This document shows positions 39,768 through 47,056 of a stretch of DNA of 48,270 bases, in pieces. Positions within the stretch are counted from its first letter, which is position 1; every line of letters starts with the position of its first letter. The stretch comes from an uncultured Oscillibacter sp. (GTDB taxonomy: Bacteria > Bacillota > Clostridia > Oscillospirales > Oscillospiraceae): NCBI GenBank assembly GCA_910588005.1, contig CAJUQM010000019.1, positions 1 through 48,270 of the forward strand. Reading direction: 5' to 3'. A model generated the notes under the pieces. That model was not told the origin of the DNA and made no database searches. It was given only the letters and a program-made list of their open reading frames with translations. A program made the translations under genes and the position numbers.

Positions 39768-41240
39768 TCAATGTTTCTGGTTTAGCTTGTCCAACACGGA
39801 CATGTCCACACCGCGCTGGCGGAACCACTTGGGCATCAGTTCCTTCTCTACGCGCTCACTGACGGCGGGCGCTTTTTCGATCAGCAGTTCTGCCAGGGAC
39901 TCCGAGCAGTTCAGGCCGCCCATGGCGCCGTCGAAGATGATGACTTTATCCGTTCCCGTGGTGCTGTAGGCAAACTTCATCGCGCCTTCTGTAGTCTTGG
40001 CGATTACAGCGTGATCCATGTACTTGATGTTCATGGGTTCCGTATCAAACAGCTTTGCCTGTTCCGCGCCCACCACAACAGTGGGGATGTGCTCTGAGAA
40101 GAAGGCGGAGGGATAGCCGGTCCAGGAGTAGTTGTGGACGCACATTTTAATGGCCGGATTGAGCAACGGAATCTCTTTCAGCAGAGGTTTTCCCTTCTTT
40201 GTATAAAACGCCTCGGTATACCAGGTATAGCCGGGAAGGGGAGTGGCCTCCATGTCGTAGAGGTCGGTGTTAGCGCCGGTGAAATTGGCATAGATGACGC
40301 CGGCAGAGAAAACATAGGGAACCGGGCAGGGGAAGTCCAAGACCGCGATGCACTCGTCAATCTCGCCGAACAGGGTCATGACCTTGCCGTATAGCTGGCA
40401 GCCGATGAAAGTTGCCCGGTCGTTGATGGCGTACAGGTCGTTGTCCGCGTCTACGCCGATGACACCGTGGGGACCTACGTTTAAAAACGCGCCAAAGGCA
40501 AATTTGCTCTGGACAAAGTCAGATTCAAAGATGGCGCGGGCTGTAAAGTTGGCGGCCCTGGGTCCCAGGTTCTGGTGATAGGTAGACCGGGATTCAATCC
40601 GCGCGTAGGACATGGAGAAGGGTTTGACCGCCTTGTCAATCTGGCGGTGGAAGTGGACCTCGCGTACGTCGGTGTGATGGGCGTGGATGATCCAGTCCGC
40701 GTCATACACGGCCTTGATTCCGTACAGTGTGCCCACTTCGGTTTCGATGGGGATTCCCTCGTCCACAGGGGCTACGCCTTTGACTTTCCCCTCGTAATAG
40801 GTATCCAGCCCATAGCGCTTCATATACTCCTCCGTCTCGCGGAAGCGCATGCCGACGCCGGCCCGCAGGCGGATGTTTTTGCAGCCGGTTTTTTCAATGA
40901 CCACATCGCGGATGGCCTTCAGCAAGATGGCGTAGGGATGGCCGCCCAGCAGGGTAAACCCGTGGTGAGAGGCCAGGACGTTTACAGACTGGTCCGGCTG
41001 GATCATGCTCATGTCCACCTTGCGCAGCTCGGCTTTCGCCACTTCATACAGCTCGTCCAGGGCGTTGGGGCCGCCGGGATAGATTACGTCGGGCAGCTCC
41101 GGGAACAGCTCGGAGAGCTTCAAAGAGCACATGCCGGGCATTTCCGCCACTCTCTTTTTCACCAGGGAGGGGTCGATGCCATACTGGGAGGGCTTTGGGG
41201 CAATCGGCATGATGGGCGGGTGCATCAGTTTATTACTCAT
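39768..41240 (-). CDS. Unrecognised 490-residue protein, possibly LarA-like fold
   Basis: I do not firmly recognise this protein. It is soluble with no signal peptide. Residues about 85-270 run NVLASHHGFTL ... NIRLRAGVGMRFRETEEYM ... YDADWIIHAHHTDVREVHFH, an order of strands and His-rich loops that recalls LarA-type proteins (nucleotide-binding half followed by His-bearing loops), but the canonical LarA signatures are absent. Further His, Cys and Tyr clusters are at KMCVHNYSWTGYP (about 375) and MGGLNCSESL near the C-terminus. It starts at ATG with AAGGAGG upstream, 14 bp after the ferredoxin-BFD gene, so the two products probably work as a pair, with the iron-sulfur protein as electron donor or cofactor partner. 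Confidence 0.6.
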   Translation of the reverse strand: MSNKLMHPPIMPIAPKPSQYGIDPSLVKKRVAEMPGMCSLKLSELFPELPDVIYPGGPNALDELYEVAKAELRKVDMSMIQPDQSVNVLASHHGFTLLGGHPYAILLKAIRDVVIEKTGCKNIRLRAGVGMRFRETEEYMKRYGLDTYYEGKVKGVAPVDEGIPIETEVGTLYGIKAVYDADWIIHAHHTDVREVHFHRQIDKAVKPFSMSYARIESRSTYHQNLGPRAANFTARAIFESDFVQSKFAFGAFLNVGPHGVIGVDADNDLYAINDRATFIGCQLYGKVMTLFGEIDECIAVLDFPCPVPYVFSAGVIYANFTGANTDLYDMEATPLPGYTWYTEAFYTKKGKPLLKEIPLLNPAIKMCVHNYSWTGYPSAFFSEHIPTVVVGAEQAKLFDTEPMNIKYMDHAVIAKTTEGAMKFAYSTTGTDKVIIFDGAMGGLNCSESLAELLIEKAPAVSERVEKELMPKWFRQRGVDMSVLDKLNQKH

Positions 41241-41254
41241 GTTCGGCAGCCTCC

Positions 41255-41869
41255 TTACGCTTCTTCGTCCGTGCGGACTTTTACAATCTTGTCCAGCAGC
41301 TCGCGGTCCTCATCAAAGTAGAAGCCGCGGGAGTTGTACTTTTCCTTGACCTCTTCCGGGATGTCCCAGGCGGTCACGGTGACGCCGTACCACTGCCAGC
41401 CGTCGGGATTTGGGTGGAGTTCGTTTCCGGCGGCCTGGATCAGCCGCAGCACGGGCTGGATGCACTCGATGGTGCAGCCGGTGCGGGCGCCGGTCATGGC
41501 GGAGACCTCCTCGGGGGTCGTTGCCCCGGCCAGCAGGGCGGCGGCGATCTCCTCGGCACGGGTTCCCACACAGTAGCAGACCACCTGCTCGGGGTTTAGG
41601 TGCGCCTTTTCACAGAGGGTGCGGATCTTCTCATAGTCGAATTTGGATACATCTACGCCCACTTCAAAAGGCTCCTCCCGTTCCACCATTTTGATGGCGT
41701 AACGGGGACAGCGGTCCGCGCAGTTGGCACAGGCCATGCACTTGTCCGAGTCAGAGTGGGCCTTCCGGCCGGTTACGGAGATGGCGTACACAGGGCACAC
41801 CTTCTCACAGACTTTGCAGCCGATGCACAGATCCTGATCCACGACTGCTTTTAAGGTAACTCGCTTCAC
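41255..41869 (-). CDS. Ferredoxin with two 4Fe-4S motifs and a BFD-like domain
   Basis: This 204-residue protein begins with a two-cluster ferredoxin domain: CIGCKVCEKVCP and CMACANCADRCP. Then, at about residues 97-145, VCYCVGTRAEEIAAALLAGA and GARTGCTIEC form the four-Cys pattern of a BFD-like 2Fe-2S domain. A C-terminal part of about 55 residues (GWQWYGVTVTAWDIPEEV) has no recognised domain. It should carry electrons in the cytoplasm. It starts with GTG at 41869 after AGGAGG. Its immediate partner, 14 bp downstream, is the unrecognised 490-residue protein. Confidence 0.88.
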   Translation of the reverse strand: MKRVTLKAVVDQDLCIGCKVCEKVCPVYAISVTGRKAHSDSDKCMACANCADRCPRYAIKMVEREEPFEVGVDVSKFDYEKIRTLCEKAHLNPEQVVCYCVGTRAEEIAAALLAGATTPEEVSAMTGARTGCTIECIQPVLRLIQAAGNELHPNPDGWQWYGVTVTAWDIPEEVKEKYNSRGFYFDEDRELLDKIVKVRTDEEA

Positions 41870-41920
41870 GGTCGTTCCTCCTCAATCAATTTTAATGTTG
41901 CCGGCGGTCTCCCGTCCGGA

Positions 41921-42700
41921 TTATACAAACTTTATGCTGACGCTGCCTAAACCGCAGAAGCTGGCGGTAAAGCAGTCGCCCGCTGCGGCGGGCAGCGCCG
42001 CGGTTAGGGCGCCGGCCAGTACAATGCTGCCGGCCTTTAGTTCGATATCGTAGGCGGACAGCGCGTTTCCCAGCCATGCCACCGCCGCGGCGGGATTGCC
42101 CCACACCTCCGCCGTGGTGCCGCTGTTTAACAATTCGCCGTTTTTCTCAAGAGTCATGCCGGTCAGGCGCATATCCACCTGGTGGATGGGGGTCATGCGG
42201 CTTCCCACTACCAGCCGGGCGGAGGAGCCGTTGTCGGCGATGGTGTCCACCAGCTTGATCTTCCAATCCTGGATGCGGGAGTCTACGATCTCCAGAGCCG
42301 GCACGACGTAGTCAGTGGCGTCATAGACGTCCGCTATGGTCAGGCCGGGACCCCGCAGGGTCTTTCTCAGGCAGAAGGCCAATTCGCCCTCCACCTTGGG
42401 TTGGATCAGCTGGCCGGTGGGACAGGGCTGCCCCTCCAGCAGCAGCATTTTGTCGGTCAAGTGACCGTAGTCCGGCACATCGACGCCTAAAAGCTGCTGC
42501 ATTCCTTTGCTGGTCAGACCGATCTTCATGCCTACCAGCTTCTCGCCGCTGTCCAGGCGGCGCTGGATGTTTTTCAGCTGGACGGCGTAGGCGTCCGCCA
42601 CCGTCATACCGGGGTTTTCCTGGCTGACCATAGGGATCTGATAGGCGCCTCTCTCCGCTTCATACAGCGCGTCCGCCGCTTTTTGGATGTCCATTGTCAT
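41921..42700 (-). CDS. 2-oxopent-4-enoate hydratase-like (MhpD/FAH family) protein
   Basis: This 259-residue protein belongs to the FAH superfamily, in the group of 2-hydroxypenta-2,4-dienoate hydratase (MhpD) and 4-oxalocrotonate decarboxylase: VGMKIGLTSKGMQQLLGVDVPDYG, KVEGELAFCLRK with the metal-binding Glu pair, and ALEIVDSRIQDWKIKLVDTIADNGS with further ligands. These enzymes add water to, or decarboxylate, dienoates formed after aromatic ring cleavage. ATG 42700 has AAGGA 5 bp upstream; the longer frame has no ribosome site. In this cluster the likely role is processing a ring-opened, unsaturated oxo-acid. Confidence 0.87.
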   Translation of the reverse strand: MTMDIQKAADALYEAERGAYQIPMVSQENPGMTVADAYAVQLKNIQRRLDSGEKLVGMKIGLTSKGMQQLLGVDVPDYGHLTDKMLLLEGQPCPTGQLIQPKVEGELAFCLRKTLRGPGLTIADVYDATDYVVPALEIVDSRIQDWKIKLVDTIADNGSSARLVVGSRMTPIHQVDMRLTGMTLEKNGELLNSGTTAEVWGNPAAAVAWLGNALSAYDIELKAGSIVLAGALTAALPAAAGDCFTASFCGLGSVSIKFV

Positions 42701-42735
42701 ACGCTTCCTTTCAAAAATAATTGATATATTGCCCA

Positions 42736-43644
42736 TCAGGATTGACTGTGGTGTTCGTGATGCCAAGTCTGGCCGCGCCATTTCCGCGCTAAAATCCCGG
42801 CAAGATTGTCCGCAATTTCTTCGCAGGACCGTCCGTCATGGAGCATTTGGATCAGGACCGGCGCCGTCATCTCCACCTCGTCGTGCGGTCCGGGCAGAGT
42901 GACCAGCGTGGACAGTCCCACCCGGCCGACACCGACGCGAACGCCGTCCTTCACATGGCGGCCATGGCCCTTTTCATACCGGACGACGTAGGGGGCGGCG
43001 GCGTCTGGGGCCAGGTTCAGCACACTCTCCACAGAGTGGTCCTTATCCTCCGCCCCCACGCCGCCGGAGGTAAGAATCAATCCAAATCCCCTGGACAGCG
43101 CGTCGGACAGAACCTCGGTCATAACCGGTTCATCGTCCGGTATAACTGGACCGGTTGTGACGCTGTAGCCGTGCTGTTCCAACAGCGCCGTTAGATAGGG
43201 GGTATTGGTGTCCTCGATCAGTCCCTGTTCCAGCTCGAAACCGGTGGGGAATACGATAGCCCGGCGGGAAACTTTTTCCACGATCTCACTGCGCATGGCG
43301 TCTACCCGGCGCAGGACCTCTTCCGGGTGATCGCCCTGTGCGCAGATCAAGCCTAAGATGCCGTTGGAGTGGATGTGGGAGTCCGGCGTCAAATGTACGC
43401 CGGGAATGGACTCCAGCGCTGTGAGAAGCGCCTCTTCCTTTCCCAAGATGTTTTCCTGCAGGATCTCTTTTTCCACCAGGTCAAAAGTGACGTGGGTGGG
43501 CCGCACATCCACCACCATCACTTTGTCCTCCGGCAGCCCCAAAACCCGGGCTACTGCAGACGCCATCTCGGTGAGGTTGACCTGCTCCAGAATGATCTCG
43601 TTTACCCAAAGCTCTGTTTTTTCCAGTAAGTTTAATTCACTCAT
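42736..43644 (-). CDS. Molybdopterin-binding (MoaB/Mog-fold) domain protein
   Basis: This 302-residue protein has an N-terminal part of about 150 residues that I do not recognise (VVDVRPTHVTFDLVEKEI, SIPGVHLTPDSHIHSNG). A MoCF-like domain follows: FPTGFELEQGLIEDTNTPYL, VIPDDEPVMTEVLSDAL and ILTSGGVGAEDKDHSVESV (core TSGGVG). Such domains bind molybdopterin in MoeA, Mog and CinA, and suggest cofactor handling for a molybdenum enzyme. No such enzyme is in the window. The start at 43644 overlaps the stop of the upstream gene by ATGA, and GGAGGAATA lies before it. Confidence 0.85.
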   Translation of the reverse strand: MSELNLLEKTELWVNEIILEQVNLTEMASAVARVLGLPEDKVMVVDVRPTHVTFDLVEKEILQENILGKEEALLTALESIPGVHLTPDSHIHSNGILGLICAQGDHPEEVLRRVDAMRSEIVEKVSRRAIVFPTGFELEQGLIEDTNTPYLTALLEQHGYSVTTGPVIPDDEPVMTEVLSDALSRGFGLILTSGGVGAEDKDHSVESVLNLAPDAAAPYVVRYEKGHGRHVKDGVRVGVGRVGLSTLVTLPGPHDEVEMTAPVLIQMLHDGRSCEEIADNLAGILARKWRGQTWHHEHHSQS

Positions 43645-44450
43645 TCCCGGTATTCCTCCACCACATCCAGCTTCATATCCAGCAGACCCGCGTCTACAAT
43701 CTCTTTTCCAATACACAGCAGATCCATGCCGCGTGCCGCCAGATCCGGGATGTCCGCGATTTTTACGCCGCCGGCAAAGGCCACCTGTACCTGCTCTCTG
43801 GCACGCAGCCGGTTCAGCTCCGCCAGACAGGACTCCAGGTCCTCTATCCGGCCGGTGTCCACCATCAGGATATCCGCGCCGCCGGACAGCGCCTGCCGGG
43901 TCTCCTCCTCCACAGGGTGGGATTCCCCTTTGATTTGAATGATCCTTGCGGCCCCCTGCATTGCGGCGGCCGCCTCCAGCGCAGCCGGAATGGAACCCAA
44001 CATCCGGATAAAGTTTTTATCGATGTACACCATAGGGGGTTCGCAGATCCGGAAGCTGGCGCCTCCGGTGGCAATTGCCCGGCGGACCGCCCCCTTTAGC
44101 TGCGGAGGCATCTTTTTCCAGGAGCCGGAGATGATCCGGACACAGCCGCCTGCCGCCTGTACCGCCGTTTCCGCGGCGGTGGCAATTCCAGAGGACTTTG
44201 CCAGAGTTCCGATCACCTGTTCTTCCGCCATAGCCATCTGCGTTGGAGCGGCGATCAGCTCTGCGAAGGGGACTCCTCTGTGCAGCCTGCCGCCTTCATC
44301 CAGTCCGCATCGCCACTGGACGCCCAGTGCGGCCGCTGTTTTGGCCGCGTCCTCCACTCCGGACAGGAGTCCATCCCGTTCCGCCACCAGGACTGCCCGG
44401 TAGGACCGGCATTGAATATTTTTGAAGATGATGTTCCGGATGTCTTCCAT
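43641..44450 (-). CDS. Divergent quinolinate phosphoribosyltransferase-fold protein (NadC/ModD-like)
   Basis: This 269-residue protein follows the NadC/ModD fold along its length: VLVAERDGLLSGVEDAAK at the start, AKSSGIATAAETAVQAA (helix before the active site), AVRRAIATGGASFRI, and ADILMVDTGRIEDL plus VAFAGGVKIADIPDLAARGMDLLCIG as the barrel strands. Key NadC residues differ: the TRKT stretch reads SGSWKKM, GGG-x-x-HR reads GGASFR, and LDN reads VDT. It may phosphoribosylate another ring acid, act like molybdenum-linked ModD, or lack NadC activity. The 4-bp overlap with the molybdopterin-binding gene supports a joint role. Confidence 0.8.
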   Translation of the reverse strand: MEDIRNIIFKNIQCRSYRAVLVAERDGLLSGVEDAAKTAAALGVQWRCGLDEGGRLHRGVPFAELIAAPTQMAMAEEQVIGTLAKSSGIATAAETAVQAAGGCVRIISGSWKKMPPQLKGAVRRAIATGGASFRICEPPMVYIDKNFIRMLGSIPAALEAAAAMQGAARIIQIKGESHPVEEETRQALSGGADILMVDTGRIEDLESCLAELNRLRAREQVQVAFAGGVKIADIPDLAARGMDLLCIGKEIVDAGLLDMKLDVVEEYRE

Positions 44451-44476
44451 CAGTTTCCACCCCTTCCAATTGTTCT

Positions 44477-44487
44477 GTATTTTCAAA
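44477..44487. promoter_or_regulatory. Candidate IclR operator copy 1 (GTATTTTCAAA)
   Basis: This 11-mer also occurs exactly at 45546-45556, inside the promoter of the IclR gene. Here it lies in the 100-bp gap before the first structural gene. Confidence 0.35.
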
Positions 44488-44516
44488 CAACGTTCTCATA
44501 AAATGGTATTGAACCA

Positions 44517-44536
44517 GCAGGTACAGAAGTACCTGC
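44517..44536 (-). terminator. Hairpin after the IclR gene
   Basis: GCAGGTAC-AGAA-GTACCTGC, an 8-bp perfect stem in the 100-bp gap between the regulator and the first structural gene. There is no long T-tract; it may only attenuate. Confidence 0.4.
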
Positions 44537-44550
44537 CTGTCAAACATGAG

Positions 44551-45330
44551 CTACTTGCGGTATCCCAGCCGGGTTGAGAGCGTTTGGGTGCAGACCAGCA
44601 GGTCGCGCTTTACCTCCTCCTGGTCCACCTCGCCGATTTTTCCATATGGAAAGGACAGGCTGATGGCGTATTCCGCCACGCCATTGTGATTTAAAATTGG
44701 AGCGGCGATGCACGTCAGGCCCAGTTCAATCTCCTCCCGGTCAACGGCGATCCCGGTTTGACGGATATTTTCCAGCTCCTTGCGCAGATCGCTCTTACGG
44801 GTGATGGTGTGCTCCGTCATCCGCTGGAGATGGCGGTTAAAAATGCGCTGCGCCAGATACTCCTCCGGCAGATAGGCCAGCATTGCCTTGCCGACGCCGG
44901 TACAGTGCATCGGCGCCCGCCGTCCCACATTGGATGCGCTGATCAGCGTACTGCCCCGGTCCATCTTTTCAATATAGATAACTTCACCCTCGCTGTGGGT
45001 GGCGATATGTACTGTCGCGGGATATTTTGCAGCCAGGGGCGAACAGATCTCCTTCGCCTCGCTCCGTACGTCGATGCGGGAGAGAACCAAATTTCCCAGC
45101 TCAAACAGCGTAATTCCAAGCCGGTATTTTTTGTTGCTCTCCACCTGCTCCAGGTAGCCGTAGCTGGTGAGGGTGTTTACCAGCCCGAATACCGTACTCT
45201 TATTCAAATCCATCTCCGCGGCGATATCGGAAATGCCCAATTCCGGCTCCTTCAAAAAGCACCGGATGATCTCCGCCGCCCTGGCAACAGACTGCACCTG
45301 TACGCCGCGCCGCCTCTGCTCCTGTTTCAT
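44551..45330 (-). CDS. IclR-family transcriptional regulator
   Basis: This 259-residue regulator has an N-terminal winged helix-turn-helix (residues about 12-75: SVARAAEIIRCFL, ISDIAAEMDLNKSTVFGLV) and the IclR effector-binding GAF-like domain (about 85-255: HIATHSEGEVIYIEKMD, HCTGVGKAMLAYLP, GLTCIAAPILNHNGVA). IclR proteins often regulate aromatic-acid and other carboxylate pathways. It lies at the head of the leftward cluster and has two sigma-A-like promoters upstream; the nearer one contains an 11-mer repeated before the next gene. Confidence 0.95.
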   Translation of the reverse strand: MKQEQRRRGVQVQSVARAAEIIRCFLKEPELGISDIAAEMDLNKSTVFGLVNTLTSYGYLEQVESNKKYRLGITLFELGNLVLSRIDVRSEAKEICSPLAAKYPATVHIATHSEGEVIYIEKMDRGSTLISASNVGRRAPMHCTGVGKAMLAYLPEEYLAQRIFNRHLQRMTEHTITRKSDLRKELENIRQTGIAVDREEIELGLTCIAAPILNHNGVAEYAISLSFPYGKIGEVDQEEVKRDLLVCTQTLSTRLGYRK

Positions 45331-45534
45331 ACTCGCTCCAATCCGCCTCGTGGCTGCCCGGCCACAAAGCCCTCCATTCTAACAGACATCAAAATGCTCT
45401 CCCGGATGCGAGTGTACTGAGCGCGGCATGATTTCCTGACGGGTAAGCCGGCCGCCGCGAGCCAAAATCCCTGGAGATCTGGCGGCGGAGGTTGGATATA
45501 CTCGCTTTACCGGTACTCTTTTCCCCTGTAATTG

Positions 45535-45563
45535 ATTATAGAACAGTATTTTCAAATTTGCAA
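45535..45563 (-). promoter_or_regulatory. Sigma-A promoter (proximal) of the IclR gene with internal operator candidate
   Basis: On the minus strand TTGCAA (45563-45558), 17 bp, TATAAT (45540-45535). The spacer contains the 11-mer GTATTTTCAAA (45546-45556), also found at 44477, so bound regulator would block the polymerase. Confidence 0.65.
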
Positions 45564-45633
45564 TCGTTTCTAGAAAATTCCTTTTTGAGCAGTGGATTCA
45601 CCGTATGCAAGCCCAATCTTTTTCTTATACCAT

Positions 45634-45663
45634 ATCATACTCAATGCATTGCCCATCTGTCAA
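45634..45663 (-). promoter_or_regulatory. Sigma-A promoter (distal) of the IclR gene
   Basis: On the minus strand TTGACA (45663-45658), 18 bp, TATGAT (45639-45634). The -35 box is one arm of the dyad TGTCAA-N6-TTGACA. Confidence 0.55.
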
Positions 45664-45891
45664 TACATTTTGACAATAACGAATGATATTTCTTTTTGCC
45701 GTACAGATTTTGGCCCTATACCAGGAGCCTGCTGAAGCGGCGGCGGCTTCTAGGGGGGTGTACGTGGGAGCTGCCGTCCTTAAAACCCAGGCATTGACAT
45801 ACTAAAAAATGTAAAAAATAGAAGGGTTTTCTCCAAAATCCTGCCCGGTAAATTGCAAGCAGCAATCATCTGGACCACTTTCGGAGGATTT

Positions 45892-45924
45892 GCCCGAATT
45901 GGGTGTGGTCATTCGGGCGCTTTT
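45892..45924 (+). terminator. Hairpin with T-run ahead of the HxlR gene
   Basis: GCCCGAAT (45892-45899) pairs with ATTCGGGC (45911-45918), followed by GCTTTTG. GACCAC (45873) can pair with GTGGTC (45905) in an interleaved way, so a pseudoknot is possible. Confidence 0.45.
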
Positions 45925-45934
45925 GTGTTATGAT
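45906..45934 (+). promoter_or_regulatory. Possible sigma-A promoter of the HxlR gene
   Basis: TGGTCA (45906-45911), 17 bp, TATGAT (45929-45934), about 150 bp before the TTG start. Confidence 0.4.
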
Positions 45935-46089
45935 ACATAAAAGTCTTTTGTCCGATCCCATGAAGCATTCCGGGATTTTGCGCGGTGTCCCACTATGCGG
46001 CCATTTTTGAATAGATATTGTGAAATGTGCGGTTCACTGGGGTTGTCTGGTCTTGTGCCTTAAGGCGTTGGTGAAGGGAGGCGTTCTGT

Positions 46090-46476
46090 TTGAAATATGA
46101 AAATCCGAGAGAGGTTCCTCCGGTAGAAGTTTGCTTTAGCTTCATCGGCGGAAGACTGCGGGGAGCGATTATTTGGTATTTGGCACAGGAGGGTTCCCTG
46201 CGGTATGGCGAACTCAAAAGAAGGCTCCCCAAGGTAAACCCAAAGCTGCTGTCGCAGCAATTGCGCGCCCTTGAGGGGGAGGGGGTCATCACACGTACGG
46301 CGTATCAAGAGGATGTTCCCCGGGTGGAGTACGCCCTGACGGAATTCGGGCGCAGCCTGTGGCCTGTTGTGCAGAGTGCGCACAGTTGGGGACTGCGTTA
46401 TGTCAAGGGACTTACGGAGCAGCAGGCACCCTATACGGACGACGCCCGGAACGTCTATCTGGAGGAGGATGAATAG
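46090..46476 (+). CDS. HxlR-family winged-helix regulator
   Basis: This 128-residue regulator matches HxlR: GRLRGAIIWYLAQEGSLRYGELKRRL, then VNPKLLSQQLRALEGEGVITRTAY, then VEYALTEFGRSLWPVVQSAHSWG. It begins with TTG at 46090; GGGAGG is 8 bp upstream. The usual CxV cysteine position near the N-terminus is VCFSF, so a thiol-sensing role is possible, as in HypR/YodB relatives. It is a single gene between the IclR cluster and the TRAP operon; which of them it controls is unknown. Confidence 0.92.
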   Translation: MKYENPREVPPVEVCFSFIGGRLRGAIIWYLAQEGSLRYGELKRRLPKVNPKLLSQQLRALEGEGVITRTAYQEDVPRVEYALTEFGRSLWPVVQSAHSWGLRYVKGLTEQQAPYTDDARNVYLEEDE

Positions 46477-46503
46477 CCTCCGCGCCGCCTATTATATATA
46501 GAG

Positions 46504-46543
46504 AAAAGCGCCGCTCTGGATCTTTCCAGACGCGGCGTTTTTT
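46504..46543 (+). terminator. Terminator of the HxlR gene
   Basis: CGCCGC-TCTGG pairs with CCAGA-C-GCGGCG (one bulged base) and is followed by TTTTTT, about 28 bp after the stop codon. Confidence 0.85.
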
Positions 46544-46659
46544 CTATCCGGCGGATGCCATAAAAAAGTAAAAATATGTAAATATATGACAATTATTGGG
46601 CGGTGGTTACTTTTTTGTAATTACTTTTATCCCTATATAATCCCAACATATTTTGTTAT

Positions 46660-46688
46660 AAATATCTGAAAAATATATAGATATTTAA
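46660..46688. promoter_or_regulatory. Operator-like dyad upstream of the TRAP promoter
   Basis: TAAATATCT (46660-46668) and AGATATTTA (46680-46688) are exact complements separated by 11 bp, ending 16 bp before the -35 box. Confidence 0.4.
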
Positions 46689-46704
46689 GTTATTATTGAC
46701 TATA

Positions 46705-46733
46705 TTGACATAAAATGCTATCGTGAATATATA
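46705..46733 (+). promoter_or_regulatory. Sigma-A promoter of the TRAP operon
   Basis: Perfect TTGACA (46705-46710), 17 bp, TATATA (46728-46733). Confidence 0.65.
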
Positions 46734-47056
46734 GTTTAGGGCAGATGGTGGAATGATACTTTGTGTGTTCGCCATGGCGTCCAACGGTTGTTCCAGCGGA
46801 GGAAAGAGTGTGCTTTGACTATTTTTTAATGCGGAATAAACGAATATTATGCGGCAATAAAAAACGTCTCTGATTTGCAGAACCTTCCGCGGATTTGTCT
46901 GGTCAAAAAATTCCGTGCAGTCTGTAGAGAAAGGAGAATTGGATGAAACAGATTGGGTAGGGGACGTTTCGCAAAAGCCGCCTGCTTGTTGGTAGCGCAG
47001 AGCACGTATAGCCGCCAATTGCCCGATACTAAAAAATAATCAGGGGGAAAGACATC

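Larger units (their letters stand above)
45331..46089. other. 759-bp regulatory gap between the divergent IclR and HxlR genes
   Basis: No gene is seen. The left half holds a 200-300-nt leader and two leftward promoters of the IclR gene, plus the perfect palindrome TTTCTAGAAA (45567-45576) and the dyad TGTCAA-N6-TTGACA (45658-45675). The right half holds a hairpin or pseudoknot (45873-45918) directly joined to a rightward promoter for the HxlR gene. A hairpin of CCGCC/GGCGG type (about 45450-45490) lies in the IclR leader. Confidence 0.5.
46544..47056. other. AT-rich promoter and long leader of the TRAP operon
   Basis: The 5' part to about 46735 is very AT-rich and holds an operator-like dyad and a strong promoter. 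A leader of about 315 nt follows. Within it GAAAGGAG and ATG at 46943 open a 5-codon frame (MKQIG, stop at 46960). The frame then stays open to an in-frame TAG near 47009. No known riboswitch was recognised. Confidence 0.45.

Noticed and set aside
37142..45330. Naming the cluster as nicotinate or 6-hydroxynicotinate degradation
   Set aside because: The QPRT-fold and MhpD-like genes tempt this reading, but the diagnostic nicotinate dehydrogenase, enamidase and 2-methyleneglutarate genes are absent from the window.
46734..47056. Known riboswitch in the dctP leader
   Set aside because: No consensus core of a class I know was found; only a mini-ORF and weak stems are visible.
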